Shown: positions 24,991-37,330, counted from the first letter of the stretch. The stretch: 64,000 nucleotides of DNA from Leucocoprinus leucothites (GCA_013368445.1 JAACJO010000003.1:186001-250000), one strand, 5' to 3'. The notes: generated from the sequence alone by a model not told the origin. Numbers and translations: made by a program.

Positions 24991-25722
24991 TTAACTAGGC
25001 CTTCTACAGCAAACACTGATCCACGCCTCCCACCAAGCACCAGAGCGGGTGTCTTCGAGCGGCAAGTTCGCTTGAGCATCTGTATGCGCCATGCAGTGGT
25101 ACGAAAGGGCAACTAGCGCGCGTAAACGTTCGATGACGCGACGAGGGTTGAGTTTGACATCCAGCACGGTTTCCGAGACGGCAAGACGGAGCTGATCTTG
25201 ACGACCACATGATGCTTTGAAACGTACAAGCGTTACTAGACAACGGGCAGAAACGAAGTTATCGCGCTGCATCCTTTGCCCTATGCATGTTCCGCCCCAG
25301 GTACTGCCTAGTATTGATGAAATCAGACCCGGCGCACGCCCCGAGGATAAATCAGATATCAGTCCCAACAAGCCCCTCGCAATGGACCATGTCTCTTCGC
25401 TACAGAGTCCACGCCAGAGCAAACCAAAAAGAGGTGTAGTGCCAAAGGTGATGGCCCAAGTCGTCCAGATACCAGACAGAAATTGGAGACAATCTGTATC
25501 AAATTTCGCCTCCTTGCGTTCCCTGGAGCTTAGCTGAAGACTTGGACCTCCTTTCCGTCGAGCGTGTCGAAGGAACGCCTGGATTGATGGTTTATTCTGC
25601 AGCCCGTCAGAGGCATGATTCCGCATGGCCGTAGAAAAATGTAGAGCACGCTCAGTGTCACTTTGGAGGAGGATTCGAAGGCATACCATGGAAACAACCA
25701 GATATATGCTCTTCATCGACAT
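24991..25722 (-). CDS. hypothetical protein, possible gene
   Basis: An uninterrupted frame of 243 codons with a true ATG at 25722. I recognise no domain. The chain is Leu/Arg/Ser-rich with hydrophobic patches (GIWTTWAITFGTTPLFGLLW) and ends AWISVCCRRPS. A long frame on the plus strand (25217-25537) overlaps it, so one of the two may be a shadow. Length is the main support. It could be an exon of a larger degenerate gene. Confidence 0.3.
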   Translation of the reverse strand: MSMKSIYLVVSMVCLRILLQSDTERALHFSTAMRNHASDGLQNKPSIQAFLRHARRKGGPSLQLSSRERKEAKFDTDCLQFLSGIWTTWAITFGTTPLFGLLWRGLCSEETWSIARGLLGLISDLSSGRAPGLISSILGSTWGGTCIGQRMQRDNFVSARCLVTLVRFKASCGRQDQLRLAVSETVLDVKLNPRRVIERLRALVALSYHCMAHTDAQANLPLEDTRSGAWWEAWISVCCRRPS

Positions 25723-26621
25723 CAGCCCGTGGGGGGTTCGCAGCTAAGGCTGCGGTTGGATCATGAGATGGGTGACGACAAGCAAAGAAGGCGAAGCTCG
25801 GATCTGGCGCTCACCTGACGTTTACACACACATGGACAAACCCGAGCCCCAGGTCGCCGCCAAACAACACATCGACTTTTTCTGCTTCACTGTCTTCATT
25901 TATGACGGCGACGCGCGCTTTCAAGGCTCCGCTTCCGCCTAACTACCTATGACAATCAGTTCCCGGCACTTCTTGAAAAGACAGACTACTCACATCACGA
26001 AAGGAAAGCCTCGGTTTCGAACACTTGCCCTTGAAAGCTTCAAAACTAGCGAACAATTGTCGACTTCCCTCCAATGCCCCTTCGCTCTGAACCCCAGTAC
26101 TGGAAAATCAATGCCAGCCTCTATCATTCGGCCATCGGAGTCAGGGAGAAAAGAGCAGAAAAATACATACGTTTCTCCGCGATGCGAGCCCCGGGGACCT
26201 ACTCTGCGTCTGATTACTCGCTGAAGACTCCTACCATGAGGCACTGCAGGGGACCGCGAAGGCTAAATCTTTTGTTGGGATTATTCCTGAGTATGATCTC
26301 TTCGGGCGCAAAGGATCATTAGGCTCTCCTCTCAGGCCGTCCCACCCATTGATAATTGGAGTTTTCTGCCTATCGCGTGGTTATCAGGGCCTCTTGCTTG
26401 AGAGACAGCCGTAGAGGCCGTCGCAGGTGCTTTTAACAATGAATTAGCTCTCGTCACCACTCAAGTCTTGCTGGTTGTTGCTTACACGAGTATTGGTGTT
26501 CATCTGGGCCCAAGTTGGAATCCTATATCATCCGGAATTATTGTTGAACCTCGCCTCTTGGTTACTTGTGAGCTTCGCGACTTATCCAGCGTCGACCCGA
26601 TGTCGTCCTAGAGTTCAGGCC
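25723..26621. other. unresolved region with short frames
   Basis: Short frames on both strands, including a plus-strand start at 25834 reading MDKPEPQVAAKQHIDFFCF and stopping after about 37 codons, do not join into a consistent gene model. I see no transposon domain or RNA gene. Confidence 0.35.
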
Positions 26622-27119
26622 TCAGGCCCATTTCTGTACGTGTATAAGAACACCATAGAGCTGACAGCTCGCTTTAGGCGCTTTCGAATTTCGAATTTTC
26701 GCGGCAGTTTTCTTGCTTCTCGGTGTCAAGCTTCCGAGAGATCGAGCGTCCAGTAACCGGGTACATCTGTAGCGAAACACGGGGTGGAGCTGGACCTTCG
26801 GTTTGATGCGGTGCAACTGTAGTGGATACAGAACCTGTTTCTTTGCATCAGCCGCCAATCCATTTTTGAGCACTGGTTGCAACTGGTCCATGCGCTCACC
26901 TGGAGTTACAATAGAAAATTGGTCTATAAATTGCCATTGAGCGGCTGGCTCTCTTGATTTTTCTGCCTGTATTTTGCCTTGGGCGACGTGCGTAAACCAC
27001 TTGAGTACCATTCTGTCGAATAATGCAGCAGAGGTGCGACGGACGACCTGACGGTTTGGCCATCCACACGACGATACGGGACGTCGGAGCAAGGAGAAAG
27101 TGCGGGACACTGGTGGCAC
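26622..27119 (-). CDS. possible mitochondrial-type protein fragment, unrecognised
   Basis: A minus-strand frame with protein-like composition: an Arg/Ser-rich N-terminal part (SLLRRPVSSCGWPNRQVVRR) resembling a mitochondrial presequence, then ALFDRMVLKWFTHVAQGK, AAQWQFIDQFSIVTPGERM and QVLYPLQLHRI. The frame begins at a GTG, not an ATG. The open frame continues upstream to about 27210 without an ATG, so a first exon is missing from this model; a start at ATG 27324 in another frame could supply it. The C-terminal 45 residues are basic and low in character. I do not recognise the family. Confidence 0.25.
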   Translation of the reverse strand: MPPVSRTFSLLRRPVSSCGWPNRQVVRRTSAALFDRMVLKWFTHVAQGKIQAEKSREPAAQWQFIDQFSIVTPGERMDQLQPVLKNGLAADAKKQVLYPLQLHRIKPKVQLHPVFRYRCTRLLDARSLGSLTPRSKKTAAKIRNSKAPKASCQLYGVLIHVQKWA

Positions 27120-27533
27120 GAGGAAAGTTTGTGGGCTTGTGGATGCGGTGCGAAGAGCAAATTTTAAGGCAACTCGGGCAGGTTGTGTGGATGTGCCAAA
27201 GCAAAACTATCTCTCGTACTCGTTTCCAGTACAAGGGAAAAGATGCCCCGCTCCCAGGTTGGCCACGCTTGTATAGCGAATCTGTCGCCTCCTTGAAGCT
27301 AGAGGTAGGGTGCTGGAAAGGCATAGGGATTGTTTGAGCAGGACTTTAGGATTGGCACGTCGGTGGCGGGCATTCTTCCCTGAAATGATTCCACGGTCAT
27401 TCGACTCATCAGGACGGGAGTGTGACAATAAATCGCTTACTGCAACTTATATCCTTCAGCCGTTTGCCTCCTTATTTTCTTCTCTTCCTCTCAAGCACTC
27501 AGCTACGATAGGATCCCAAACCACGGATACAAA

Positions 27534-27991
27534 ATGTTCGATTGTCAACATCCTGACTCAGGGGTCCGCAGTACCCTCCCCGAAGAAAATATGAACGTCC
27601 TACTATCAAAGGACCAAGTGTCTGTACCACGACCTTCTGCGGCATCTCAGCCTCCGTCTCCTCGCACCGACAACGTGGACTTATCGAATGAAAAACCACC
27701 AGTATGTGCCCTCATCAATCCTGATTCTTCGTCGACTAACGATGTCCTGTATAGGGGCACCAAAAGCCCGCAAAATCCGGGCGTATATCTGCTGGGGGAA
27801 AGAAACTTACGAAGAAGCAAAGACACCGCAAAGAAGAATTGAGAAATGACCCGCTTGTAGAAGAATTTGGTCCTCATTCTGTTTTGTGCGCGGCCTGCAA
27901 GAAGGTTGTTCAACTGACTGCGTCGCTCTATGTACTCCAACCATGGAATAAACATAAGGAACGGTGGCATTCTGGACGGGTGGGACAGTAG
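27534..27991 (+). CDS. CCHH zinc-binding-like protein 2
   Basis: Two exons, 27534-27701 and 27755-27991, give 134 residues. The first is acidic to neutral and Ser/Pro-rich. The second is strongly basic (KKLTKKQRHRKEEL) followed by RNDPLVEEFGPHSVLCAAC, KKVVQLTASLYVLQPWNKH and KERWH. The spacing is C-x2-C-x15-W-x2-H-x4-H, matching the genes at 23639 and 28242. The phrase PLV-EEFGPHSVLC also resembles KLV-RRFDNNGALC in the next gene, so the similarity extends upstream of the cysteines. The 53 nt intron has clean GTATGT and TATAG borders. A small nuclear DNA- or protein-binding role is plausible but unproven. Confidence 0.65.
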
Positions 27992-28241
27992 ACTAGTCTT
28001 GGCAATTTTACCGAATATCACAGATTTTATGCACTCTCAATGGCATTGTTTGGCGTGTCTAGTCTCCTACAGGGAAGCGCTCGAGTGACCGTGTCCCTTT
28101 TAAATTTCAACCAACTTGACTAATACACCCTCATTCGTGGGTGGCTACCACCGCAGCTTTGCGTCTACTCTCCTACCTCTCAAAATTCCTACTGTCACAC
28201 ACCTCAACAATGACAATTGGCTACGTTCCTGAATCGGCCGG

Positions 28242-28706
28242 ATGCCCATGCGAAGAGCTATTCTGGTCAACCCGGCCAAGTGGCGAAGGAAATTTGACAA
28301 AAATCCCCACTTCATCTGCGCCTACGTCGGCCCTCTGCCTGTGGCCAACCAACCTGTTTTCAGATTTGTGCCCTCAGAAGTGCTGGGTGGGGAGGAAAGT
28401 CAATCAAATTGGGACGAAATTCTTAAAACGGACAAGCTGGTTCGGCGATTCGATAATAACGGGGCACTATGCGTGGTATGCAATATCACCGTCCCTTTAG
28501 GTCCACACGAGACTGGCGATAGGTTGATGGAATGGCAAGAGCATAGAGTGAAAGATCACTCTCAGGTAAGCCGCTCCTTTCACCTCCAAGTGGCACTGAA
28601 CTTTGAACATGATGTATTTCAGGTTGCTCTTCAGAGCGACGCCGATGAATCCTCTCAGCCTGGAGCTCTTCGTCGATCCGCGCGTCTGCGTCTCAATAGC
28701 AAATAG
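28242..28706 (+). CDS. CCHH zinc-binding-like protein 3
   Basis: An open frame from ATG 28242. N-terminal part MPMRRAILVNPAKWRRKFDK, then SNWDEILKTDKLVRRFDNNGALCVVC, a loop, and MEWQEHRVKDH. The motif reads C-x2-C-x17-W-x2-H-x4-H. A GTAAGC...TTTCAG intron of 57 nt (28566-28622) lies just after the last histidine. Because its length is a multiple of three and it has no stop, spliced and unspliced messages both stay open, differing by 19 residues. The tail SARLRLNSK is basic. The true start is uncertain because another ATG in a different frame lies at 28210. It follows paralogue 2 at about 250 bp on the same strand. Confidence 0.55.
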   Translation: MPMRRAILVNPAKWRRKFDKNPHFICAYVGPLPVANQPVFRFVPSEVLGGEESQSNWDEILKTDKLVRRFDNNGALCVVCNITVPLGPHETGDRLMEWQEHRVKDHSQVSRSFHLQVALNFEHDVFQVALQSDADESSQPGALRRSARLRLNSK

Positions 28707-29940
28707 CCCTCATTTCGATCTCCCATTGCGCCTGTAGGACATTTTACGCCTAATAATGGCTTAGTGCCTTTTCCTCTTTGTCAATTTCCGACCGGCACTA
28801 CATTCAACCGGGAGACCTATAAACGAGCTTACTCTGGATGTGGCATATTTCAGAGACCCGGACTTCTATGTTTCCTCATCGCATGGTTAGATAATTTGAC
28901 TCTTTCATTGATGAAACGATTTCTAGTGTCTTATCAAAAGACAAGACTTAATCTCGTGCTTTTCGATTTCAACTTTGGACATTGGGTTTTAGGTTTGAAG
29001 AGTGACATTCTATATCGAATCAAACTTGGTTTTTATCCAGTAACCTGCATTAGGGTCCGCTCGCTTCCAACTCAATTTAGCATCAGGCTACTAGCACGTT
29101 TTCGTGTACCCCCATTATAATTGATTTCACCGCTACCACAATTACTTCTTCATCACACCCGAGGTCGTACAATTGGACCAGAATGCCCGACTCCGGAATT
29201 CGTCGTCGTCAGACTTTGGGCAAAGCTGAAAACAGGTCAGGGGATGAAAGGGATTGGATAGGATTGGATGCTGCCCATGTTGATCGAGATCACAATCATT
29301 GATCGGATCAAAATGTCACGAGCTTAGGATTCTAGGAACGGAATTCAACGACAGAGCACGTGACTTTGACTGGAGTCCTGGCCTCGAGAGGCAACGACAT
29401 CTTAGCCTGGTCAAACACTAGGCCGGATGCTTTGAGCTTCTGCCCACAACTAGTCTGCTTACTGCCTCGATCTATACGCTCTGCTCTTTCGCTGTGGAAA
29501 TTATTCGCCTTATAATCCGTGGATCGGATGCCCTGATTCGAGACTGGTAGATACGGCCGACATGAGAAGAGCGGGTTCCGAATACCGACGGGAACATCCC
29601 CTAGTCTCGGTGCCATTTCCCACCTATAGAGACACCAGAGGTTCCTCGGCGAGAATACATGTCACCTTACATCACGTATGTCTTTTTTGAGGGTCTTTCG
29701 TGGCCGTAGGCAAGCACACTGGCCTCATATGAGATCTCAGATCCACGGTCCCTGGCCAACGGTGGGTACCTACGTTGATAATTTCGCATTTCCCCCAATC
29801 ATGCTGCCAAAAATAGACCAGGGTCACTTTTCGAGACTCTTGTTTAATCCATGAAGTCATACTTGGAGTCCCATAAACCACAGATGCTATAAGCTCCTCA
29901 TCCAGTGCGCGGTTCTAAACTTCACTTGTCCAGCAAGACC
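28707..29940. other. intergenic region
   Basis: Frames at 28764-29120 (+) and 29332-29616 (-) have no recognisable domain and no splice partners. I leave them uncalled. No RNA gene or repeat noticed. Confidence 0.45.
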
Positions 29941-31255
29941 ATGTTCTCACCTAGATCCTTAGGATACGCTGCTCTCAACACGCTCAAACCTCTGCCCCAC
30001 CCTGTCAACAAGCCATTACATTTCGCTCGAGCATTCAGCACCTCTCAGACAAGCCGTGTCAAGCACACCGCACATGACTTCTCTTTCCTTCCGAGCAATG
30101 CTCTCCCACCCAAACCACGCAAAACCGGCCTCACAGAAATTCGAGGACCTTATTACGCGCCGGTTACCCAGACCTACTTGAACGAGCTGCTAAAGGACTG
30201 GGGTGAATATGTCGATGGTGTTAAGTTTGCTGGAGGTTCATTCAGTTTGATGCCGCCTGACAGGCTGAGGGCTTTGATTGATGTTGCTCATGAGCACGGT
30301 GAGCATCCTGAACTTGCCACCGGCCGATCCGTCAACCAATCTGATGGGACGTGCGAACAGGCTGCTATGTTAGTACTGGTGGATTCATCGAGCGCGCTCT
30401 GTCAGTTTCATCTGGAAGCCAAAGTGTGATTGAGAAGTACCTCAAGACTTGCAAAGACTTCGGGTAAATTCCGATCAGCCATCCTCAGCGGGGAAAATGG
30501 TTACTCACGTATCTTCTAGTTTTGATGTCGTAGAACTATCGTCTGGGTTCTTATCGCTTCCCGCGGATGATTGGGCGGCTTTGGTGGAACTCACGGCGTC
30601 TCATGGTTTGAAGCCAAAGCCAGAGGTTGGGATTCAGTGCGTTTGACTTGATTTACTGTTTACTGATGACTCACAACGTGATGTATCAAGATGGGGCGCT
30701 GGTGGAGACGCTTCTGTAGCGGAATTAGAGGCGGCAGGGACTCGAGACCCGAAGTGGCTTATTGACAGGGTCAACAAATTTCTCGAAGCTGGTGCCTATG
30801 TAAGTTCCAGCGTTTCCTCAATTATTCCTCAGGAACTTACCGAATACTGTGGCGTAGATGATCATGATTGAGAGCGAAGGCATCACAGAGAATGTCAAGG
30901 AGTGGAGGACTGATGTTATCTCCGCGATTACTTCTGGGCTGCCGAAGGACAAAATAATGTTAGCATTGACGCTGTCTTATGCATTGTGGCACATACTAAC
31001 TGATTTCTATAGGTTTGAGGCGGCTGACCCACAGGGTATGTCAATTAGTCGTCCCGACCTATAGAACTTTATTCTTACCTATTTCTGTTAGTTTTTGCGT
31101 ATCATATTCAGAATCAAGGCGCAGACGCAAATTTATTTGTGGACCATAGCCAGATTGTCCAATTAGCTTGCTTGAGGAAGGGAATATGGGGTACCGGCGG
31201 CACCTTCTCCCGCGTAGTGACTTATGAAGGTTACCAAGGGTCTGGCAAAGGTTGA
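29941..31255 (+). CDS. HSA32/ComA-like protein (phosphosulfolactate synthase family)
   Basis: Seven exons join into a TIM-barrel protein of the ComA family. Archaeal and bacterial members add sulfite to phosphoenolpyruvate; the plant relative HSA32 acts in heat-stress memory, and fungal members have no settled role. Motifs in order: KPRKTGLTEIRGPYYAP, LKDWGEYVDGVKFAGGSF, GCYVSTGGFIERALS, FDVVELSSGFLSLP, PKPEVGIQWGAGGDAS, AGAYMIMIESEGITENV, KIMFEAADPQ, ANLFVDHSQIVQLACLRKGIWG. These include the acidic and lysine positions expected at the barrel mouth. The first 45 residues are Ser/Arg/Leu-rich with no acidic residue (MFSPRSLGYAALNTLKPL ... FARAFSTSQTSR), so mitochondrial import is likely. ATG at 29941; an earlier GTG at 29905 is not a eukaryotic start. 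Stop TGA at 31253. Confidence 0.85.
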
Positions 31256-34200
31256 TGCCGATCAGTAGGACATTGGAAAGCACTTTAATCACTCGAACTC
31301 TCCCTCCGTATGCAAATCAAAAATGTTTTCAACTCCGAGTCGTATGTCTATAGCGCACTCATTTTATACATATACAAAAAGAACCTTTACAGGTTCTCTC
31401 TACAGTCCATATTCTATAACGATTGGCAAAGCTAACGAATTCAAAGGCGGGTCGTCATATATTGAAATAATCGTCAAATAGAACATTACTTGTGTTCGGC
31501 GTACTATGACTACCGCTATCGCGCTCTCCGGAGTCCACTTATTATTGGTATAGCATGCGGATTTGAAACATTCCTGAGCGACTCGTGGGTCGGGTGGATC
31601 CGAATCAATAATCTGTCCAGTGGGTGTGATCAACGCGTAACGAGTGCTGAGGTCAACCGGGCACGTACTTGCAGAGTGTCACGAAGTAGAAGTTATAATT
31701 TCAACTAGCAGTTTAAATTCGTCGGCGAGAGACACTATTGTCCGAGGATCAGACTCCGGGTAAGTGAAGGGAAGTCAAACCGAAATTTTGACTATCGCAG
31801 AAGCCCCTGTACTCAAAGCCTTGTCACGCCGTCCACTCCGCTAACGTTAACGGTGGTATACAGACAAACTTGAAAGTACCATTATGCGAAGCCGTATGAT
31901 GGAGTTAATGCCGTTGCCAGTCGACTGACTGTCCCGGTATGTGGATCACATTCATGGCCGCTGTCATTGCATCCTCTTGTAACGCACGGATTAGGGCCCT
32001 GATTTTGTCCGAAATTGCAACCCGTCCGACCTTACAAGTTGAATTCCACGAGGACGGAGCTGTTGTACCGACAACATGCATTACCAAGTACGACTCGAAT
32101 CCCATCCATTGGGTACTATGATTGTTGCGGTGTTTTCAGGAGGAACTTCCTATCTATCAGAACGAATGCCATGGGATTCCAATCAAACCCTTGCAACCTC
32201 GAGGATGATTTGACACTGCAGTAGCGACATTTATGCCTGTGCATAGGACCGGACAGATGGTTAATGCGCAGCTATCCATGACAATGAATGATCTACCTGA
32301 GCGAGCGAAGTTTGGGAAATGAAGTATGGTCAATTCGGCAGCGAAGAGGCAGAAACGGGGGGATTGAACATTTAAATGGCTGCAGCTCACCTCCTTTACG
32401 GCGGGGATGGATGGACGATCGGGAGGTGCACTGTATTGGAGACATTTTCAGTATTTCCTCGCGAGCCAAGCCCCATTACTTAGATGTGGCTGGTAATCGT
32501 TTGCATTCTTTAGAAGTCGGTGATAGAGAAGCCAAGCAAGAGGAGTTAGGATATTTGTACTATGAACCTGGTATTCTTTGCGGTTTGTTTGAATTCTGAA
32601 CTTGAACCCCGGATGCAGCCGGCGACCAGTGGGAACAACATGTTACTTGAAGAGTATTTTCCTGATTAATTGATGGATTAAACTGCTATGCAGTGAAAAT
32701 ATTCTCGGAAAACAAGATCACTCAAATCTAATAAATGAAACGTTGAGGATTGACAATATCGACTGACTCTGTGCACCTGACATGAGCTGATAATCAGGCA
32801 TAGTTGTGTTAGGCGCAACGGATCAGATATGTAGTTCCATCTCATACTTTCCACCATGATCATCAGAATACGATGTTCTTATCGGAAATTCGCCTGAGGC
32901 TGTAAAGACACTGACTTGCGGCGACTCTCGTTAAGAACAACATGCTTTTTTTACGCGGGACTAATGTCTATTCAGGGGGTGACGAACTCGACCACAGAAT
33001 ACCACAGAATACCTGCTATATACACAAGATAAAAAAATCACTTCAAAGAAGAGTCGACCCTGGTGTAAGTCAGGTCCGCGGGCTTACAGAACCGTCCTTC
33101 TCGAGATTGACTTAGAAAATGTATGAAATTTGTTGCGAGCACTGGTTATCAATTCGGCCATTCCAGGATCTCACACAGTGCATATGACCCCGTCCAGTAG
33201 ATGAAGCAGCTTCATCAAGTCACGTCAATAGCCATTCTGCTTCTTTCAAACCAAAGTACAATTATGGATAGCCTATCCACTTTCCAGTCAGATCTGTCTC
33301 ACGAGGCCGAAAGGCCAAACTCAGACAAAGCTGTCATTTAGGAATACCTCATCAATCGATCACTGGCCTATACTATACCTGGGTTGCTTCCAAAGTCCGG
33401 CAGCCCCATCAATGGACAGGTCAGAGCATCCGATGAGCCCTTTCTTCTGTCTTCGTGCCCAATGGTCTGGCTGGAATCAATCATCGTCAATCGTATCATT
33501 ATTTCGGACATCCTTTTCCGATTCATCTATCAAAGAATATTCGAAGTTCTGGGCACTAGAGTACTAAACACCAATGGATTAAGGCCTTCCAACAAAACAT
33601 GTCTAGACTCCTTTCTTTCAGCATTTCTTTCAGGAACTATCCCTCGAGTCAGCTTCTGAGCGGTGATAGGGCTCGGGAGCAAAATCGGGAGTATTGTTAG
33701 TGAGAATAGTCCGAGTCGAAGGATCATTAGCCCCAGACTATTGTGGTACATCTGTCCAACACACATGATTTATGCGGCAGCACAGGCAATATGGATGGGT
33801 TAAGCCAGTGTCAGAGTAGCCCCTGAGCCTTTCTCATTTGGTTCCACGTAATTATTAAGAGTCTCCAAGTACATGCGCCTGACTGACTAACCGATCCTCG
33901 GTCATCAAAGCCGCAACAGTCCTCCCATCCAAGTATGACAGCTTTTTGCCACTCAAACTAAACCAGGATTAGAACGAATCTAACTGGAGCAGCACTTGTG
34001 TCCAAGAAGCTGGCTGAAGATTATTAAGACCTGAGGACTGACATGTACCTTGCGGGAAAGGGGACGACGACAGCCAATCCTAGTTCGCGCCCATACTTGC
34101 CTATTTTTGCCCATCTCAGGCATTTTTAATTAATAATACCAAGAGACAAGACCTTCCACAGAAGACTTTCTATATCGAGCATAGTCAGTCTCAAGCCTCC

Positions 34201-37200
34201 AGTGAGAAACTCCTCTACCACACGAGATAGTCCTCGAAGAACTTCTTGAAATTTTCATCTATACAAATTCTCCAAGCTGAATGTCGAATTAAGAAGAAGA
34301 GAATACATACAGAGGTCAAAATACCGCCTTTGAGGCCCCAATTGTGCACCTGAGTAAGGACAATCACCACGCAGAAGCTCAGAATACATTTTGCCGGAAC
34401 CGAATTGTATGCCTCGGTCCCAAGCCTGGTTGATTTCTGAAATTCTCTTAACGCCACTGCCGCCTACCCGGAGCCTGGTACTCGTCATGCGGCTGAGCCA
34501 TCGTCAGTTCTCAGGTTCATGCCCAAAATTAATTATCAGCCTGACAGCCCCAAGCTGTGAACATTGTATACTCCATGTTCGCCGATATCGGAACTGACGT
34601 TTCCGCGGAGGGTCGCTGGGACAGGCTTGGCTCCAGGTGAGTACATATGTGAACCACAAACGCGAATAATACTCTTATCGCTTTGATCGTTATAATCCAT
34701 TTGAAAATAAAATCCGCCAGCCAGCTCGATAGCAGTGCATCATGATCGCGTGAGAATGGCCATTATACTGAGTAATGATATGCTTGTCCCCTTTTACTTC
34801 ACCTTATTATTTTATGTCGAAAAGGACAAAGGGAAAGTTTTTTGAAACATGTTGTTCGGGACTCATTCTTTCAAGTTCCGTGGGCGCTCAATGGTAGAAA
34901 TAGGGAGGACAAATGCGTCGTTGTTTTCTAGAAGTCAGATTCGGCACAGTGTGCTGAACAGGATTCCCCACATCCACACAATTATACCTAGATACAATCC
35001 ATACTTATAGATTTCGCCGGTCGGTTCTCAAACACCACATCGTGTGATTTCTTCACCTCCGAATACGTGAAGGCCATGAGTTAGGAACATGGATAAATGA
35101 CATCAGTGCCGGTTGACCGCTGGGCCTGAGATCAAGGCACCATTTCGTCAATCCAGTGCCTGTCTCCGACTCCAATATACTTAGTCCTGGATTGCCCTTT
35201 TCGTCAAGGGCAGATCATGGTCCAAAACTTATGATGTGATTGTGATGTCTATTGGGCGCTCCGGATATATACGTGGCAGTCAGTGGCGCCCGTTGATTAT
35301 CGGACTGAGCATCTTGAGAATCCGAACTTAGCTTCGGGGAACTGAACACACATTTGTTGCTGCGCCTCGCTTTCACTTGAGAATCCAGGTTGCCTAAAAC
35401 AGTGAGGATGATAGAGCTCACACTGTCAATCAAAACATTATCAAAGAACATCATTCGTTCATTTTACTTCTTCAATTCTCTTTTTTTCTGAGTGGAAGGC
35501 CAGCTTGAAAGACAGCTATGACTGCATATGACAGATGGCTTGAATTAAAGCGATCTGAACGGTATGTTCAAGTCTTCATGTCTTTAGTGTCACTGTGTCA
35601 CTGATTGTATAGAAGCGGAACGTCGGATTCACATGTCTAAAATCCTGCCAAGGGTCTCTTGTTCCGACTCGAGGACATTAACACCTTTCTTTGGATGTCA
35701 ACCAAAGTCCTAGCACTTAGCGCGTCATAACGGTCATTCGAAATGTCGCGAGGCACGGTGGCGCGGTGATTGTTCTGCATGGGTTCTACGCCTGTGGGCT
35801 CACTTAGGAGGCTAGTCTTTGTCTGACAGCGTACAGAAACCATTCATGAAACCCGAACAAGGCTTGAATTTTGACATATCAGCCGCGATGCTCCAAGGCA
35901 CAGCCGTATGCAGATGGGAGAAGCAGAAACGTGAGATTAGGCGTCCCTGGCCGCCACCCCTCCTTAAATAAGCGCTCCACCCTGTGTCTACAAGAGCTCA
36001 GGTTACTCCGAAATGGGTGTGAATAACTAGGCCTGTGAGAGTGACTAAATTTCAACTGAGATAGCCCATTCGGGTAAGCTTTCATCTAGAGAAAGAAAAT
36101 ATTACAAAGAGTATTTGGATCAGGAAAAAGAAAGACATGCAAGAATCTGATATTGGGGGGTCAACAAGATCTGGTACGCGTTCGGGTGTCGCGTGTTCAT
36201 TGGCTGTTGATTGAAGAATCCGAAGTCCACTTGAACCGAGAAGCATCAGGGCATCATACATCACGATCAAATAGATCAAAGATTTAATCACCCGAACTCT
36301 GCGTGGCTAAATTACAATCCACACGCGGATGAATAATCGAGATAGCGTCCGGATGGCTTGTGAAGCTTGAAGGCCCGTGAACATGCCAAATGGGATTCAT
36401 ATCTACCCGCACACGGAAAGTCGACGTTCCTCTCAAAGTTGAGGTCGTCGTTTAGAATCATGTTCAGGGTATGCCACTCTTGTAGTGTGTACCTGTCACC
36501 CGAGAACAATATATCCCGAAGGATTCCAGTCAACATAGAGGGCGGTCATCCAAAAGGAAAGGCTTGCGGTCCCACAGGAGACATAGACATCTGTGTGATT
36601 GTTAACGGGTTAACAAACATGGGTTCGGGAGTTGACATCGGACCCCTGCCGTTTAATTGATGGGCAAGTGTGCCCGTCTCAAGTTTCTCGAGGCTTCCCA
36701 AAAGCTACATTGTTTTGTCGGCGCAAAATCCATAGAAGAGGTGATCATGGAGGTGATGAAGCCATATCCGTCAGAAAGCGCCCGCAGTAACCAATTTCGG
36801 TTATAATGCAATGAAAAAGTTAGCCCAAGGCGAGTTTAAGCAGGGATTGTAAAGGCCTTTGTAGATTCGCGGGAGGTTTGTGCCGATGTTCTAGACCATA
36901 GGTCCTTGAAATAAATCCGACTAGACCAGATATGCAACAAACTTCGACGAGCATCTGAGATGATTGGACGCTTGTACCCAGATCGGCTTCGATGGCACGC
37001 GAGGAAATCAGGGTCCAGCTGTCCAAGGTCGCCGATGACATGACTTCTTCCCCTGTGTTCCTTGTATGTTCCTGCAGGATAATAAATCCTTTTTTCAGCA
37101 TCTGAACGCCGATCTCTCGTCTGCTCTGACTTCCTATTCGTCGCACAAGACTAGCAAAATACTTGTGATCAGGCTAGGGTGGGGAAAACAAAAGGCGCCC

Positions 37201-37330
37201 AAACCCCACGGTGTAACAATACCTGATTTGGATTGTACTTACACTTGTCACGCTGTTCCTCGAGCCTTGTTTGCCCACTATGATCTACAAAATGCGATTA
37301 TCCAATCCTCTCCACCGCTCCCTGGGTCCC
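31256..37330. other. 6 kb gene-poor region
   Basis: The longest empty stretch in the window. Frames are all below about 110 codons and none shows a domain, signal peptide or good intron pattern. A minus-strand frame pair near 34215-34488 and one at 33530-33766 (hydrophobic ILRLGLFSLTILPILLP) looked protein-like but could not be extended. I see no long terminal repeats or transposase or reverse-transcriptase motif. It may hold very old element remnants. Confidence 0.45.

Noticed and set aside
29905..29940. Upstream start for the ComA-like gene
   Set aside because: The codon at 29905 is GTG; the ATG at 29941 begins a good mitochondrial presequence.
33200..33216. Near-perfect 17 bp palindrome (GATGAAGC A GCTTCATC)
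   Set aside because: Isolated, without flanking repeats or a gene nearby; short palindromes of this size are expected by chance in 64 kb.
31270..36310. Similar phrase TTTAATCAC(T/C)CGAACTCT at about 31283 and 36285
   Set aside because: Similarity does not extend beyond about 20 bases, so it does not show a repeat or LTR pair.
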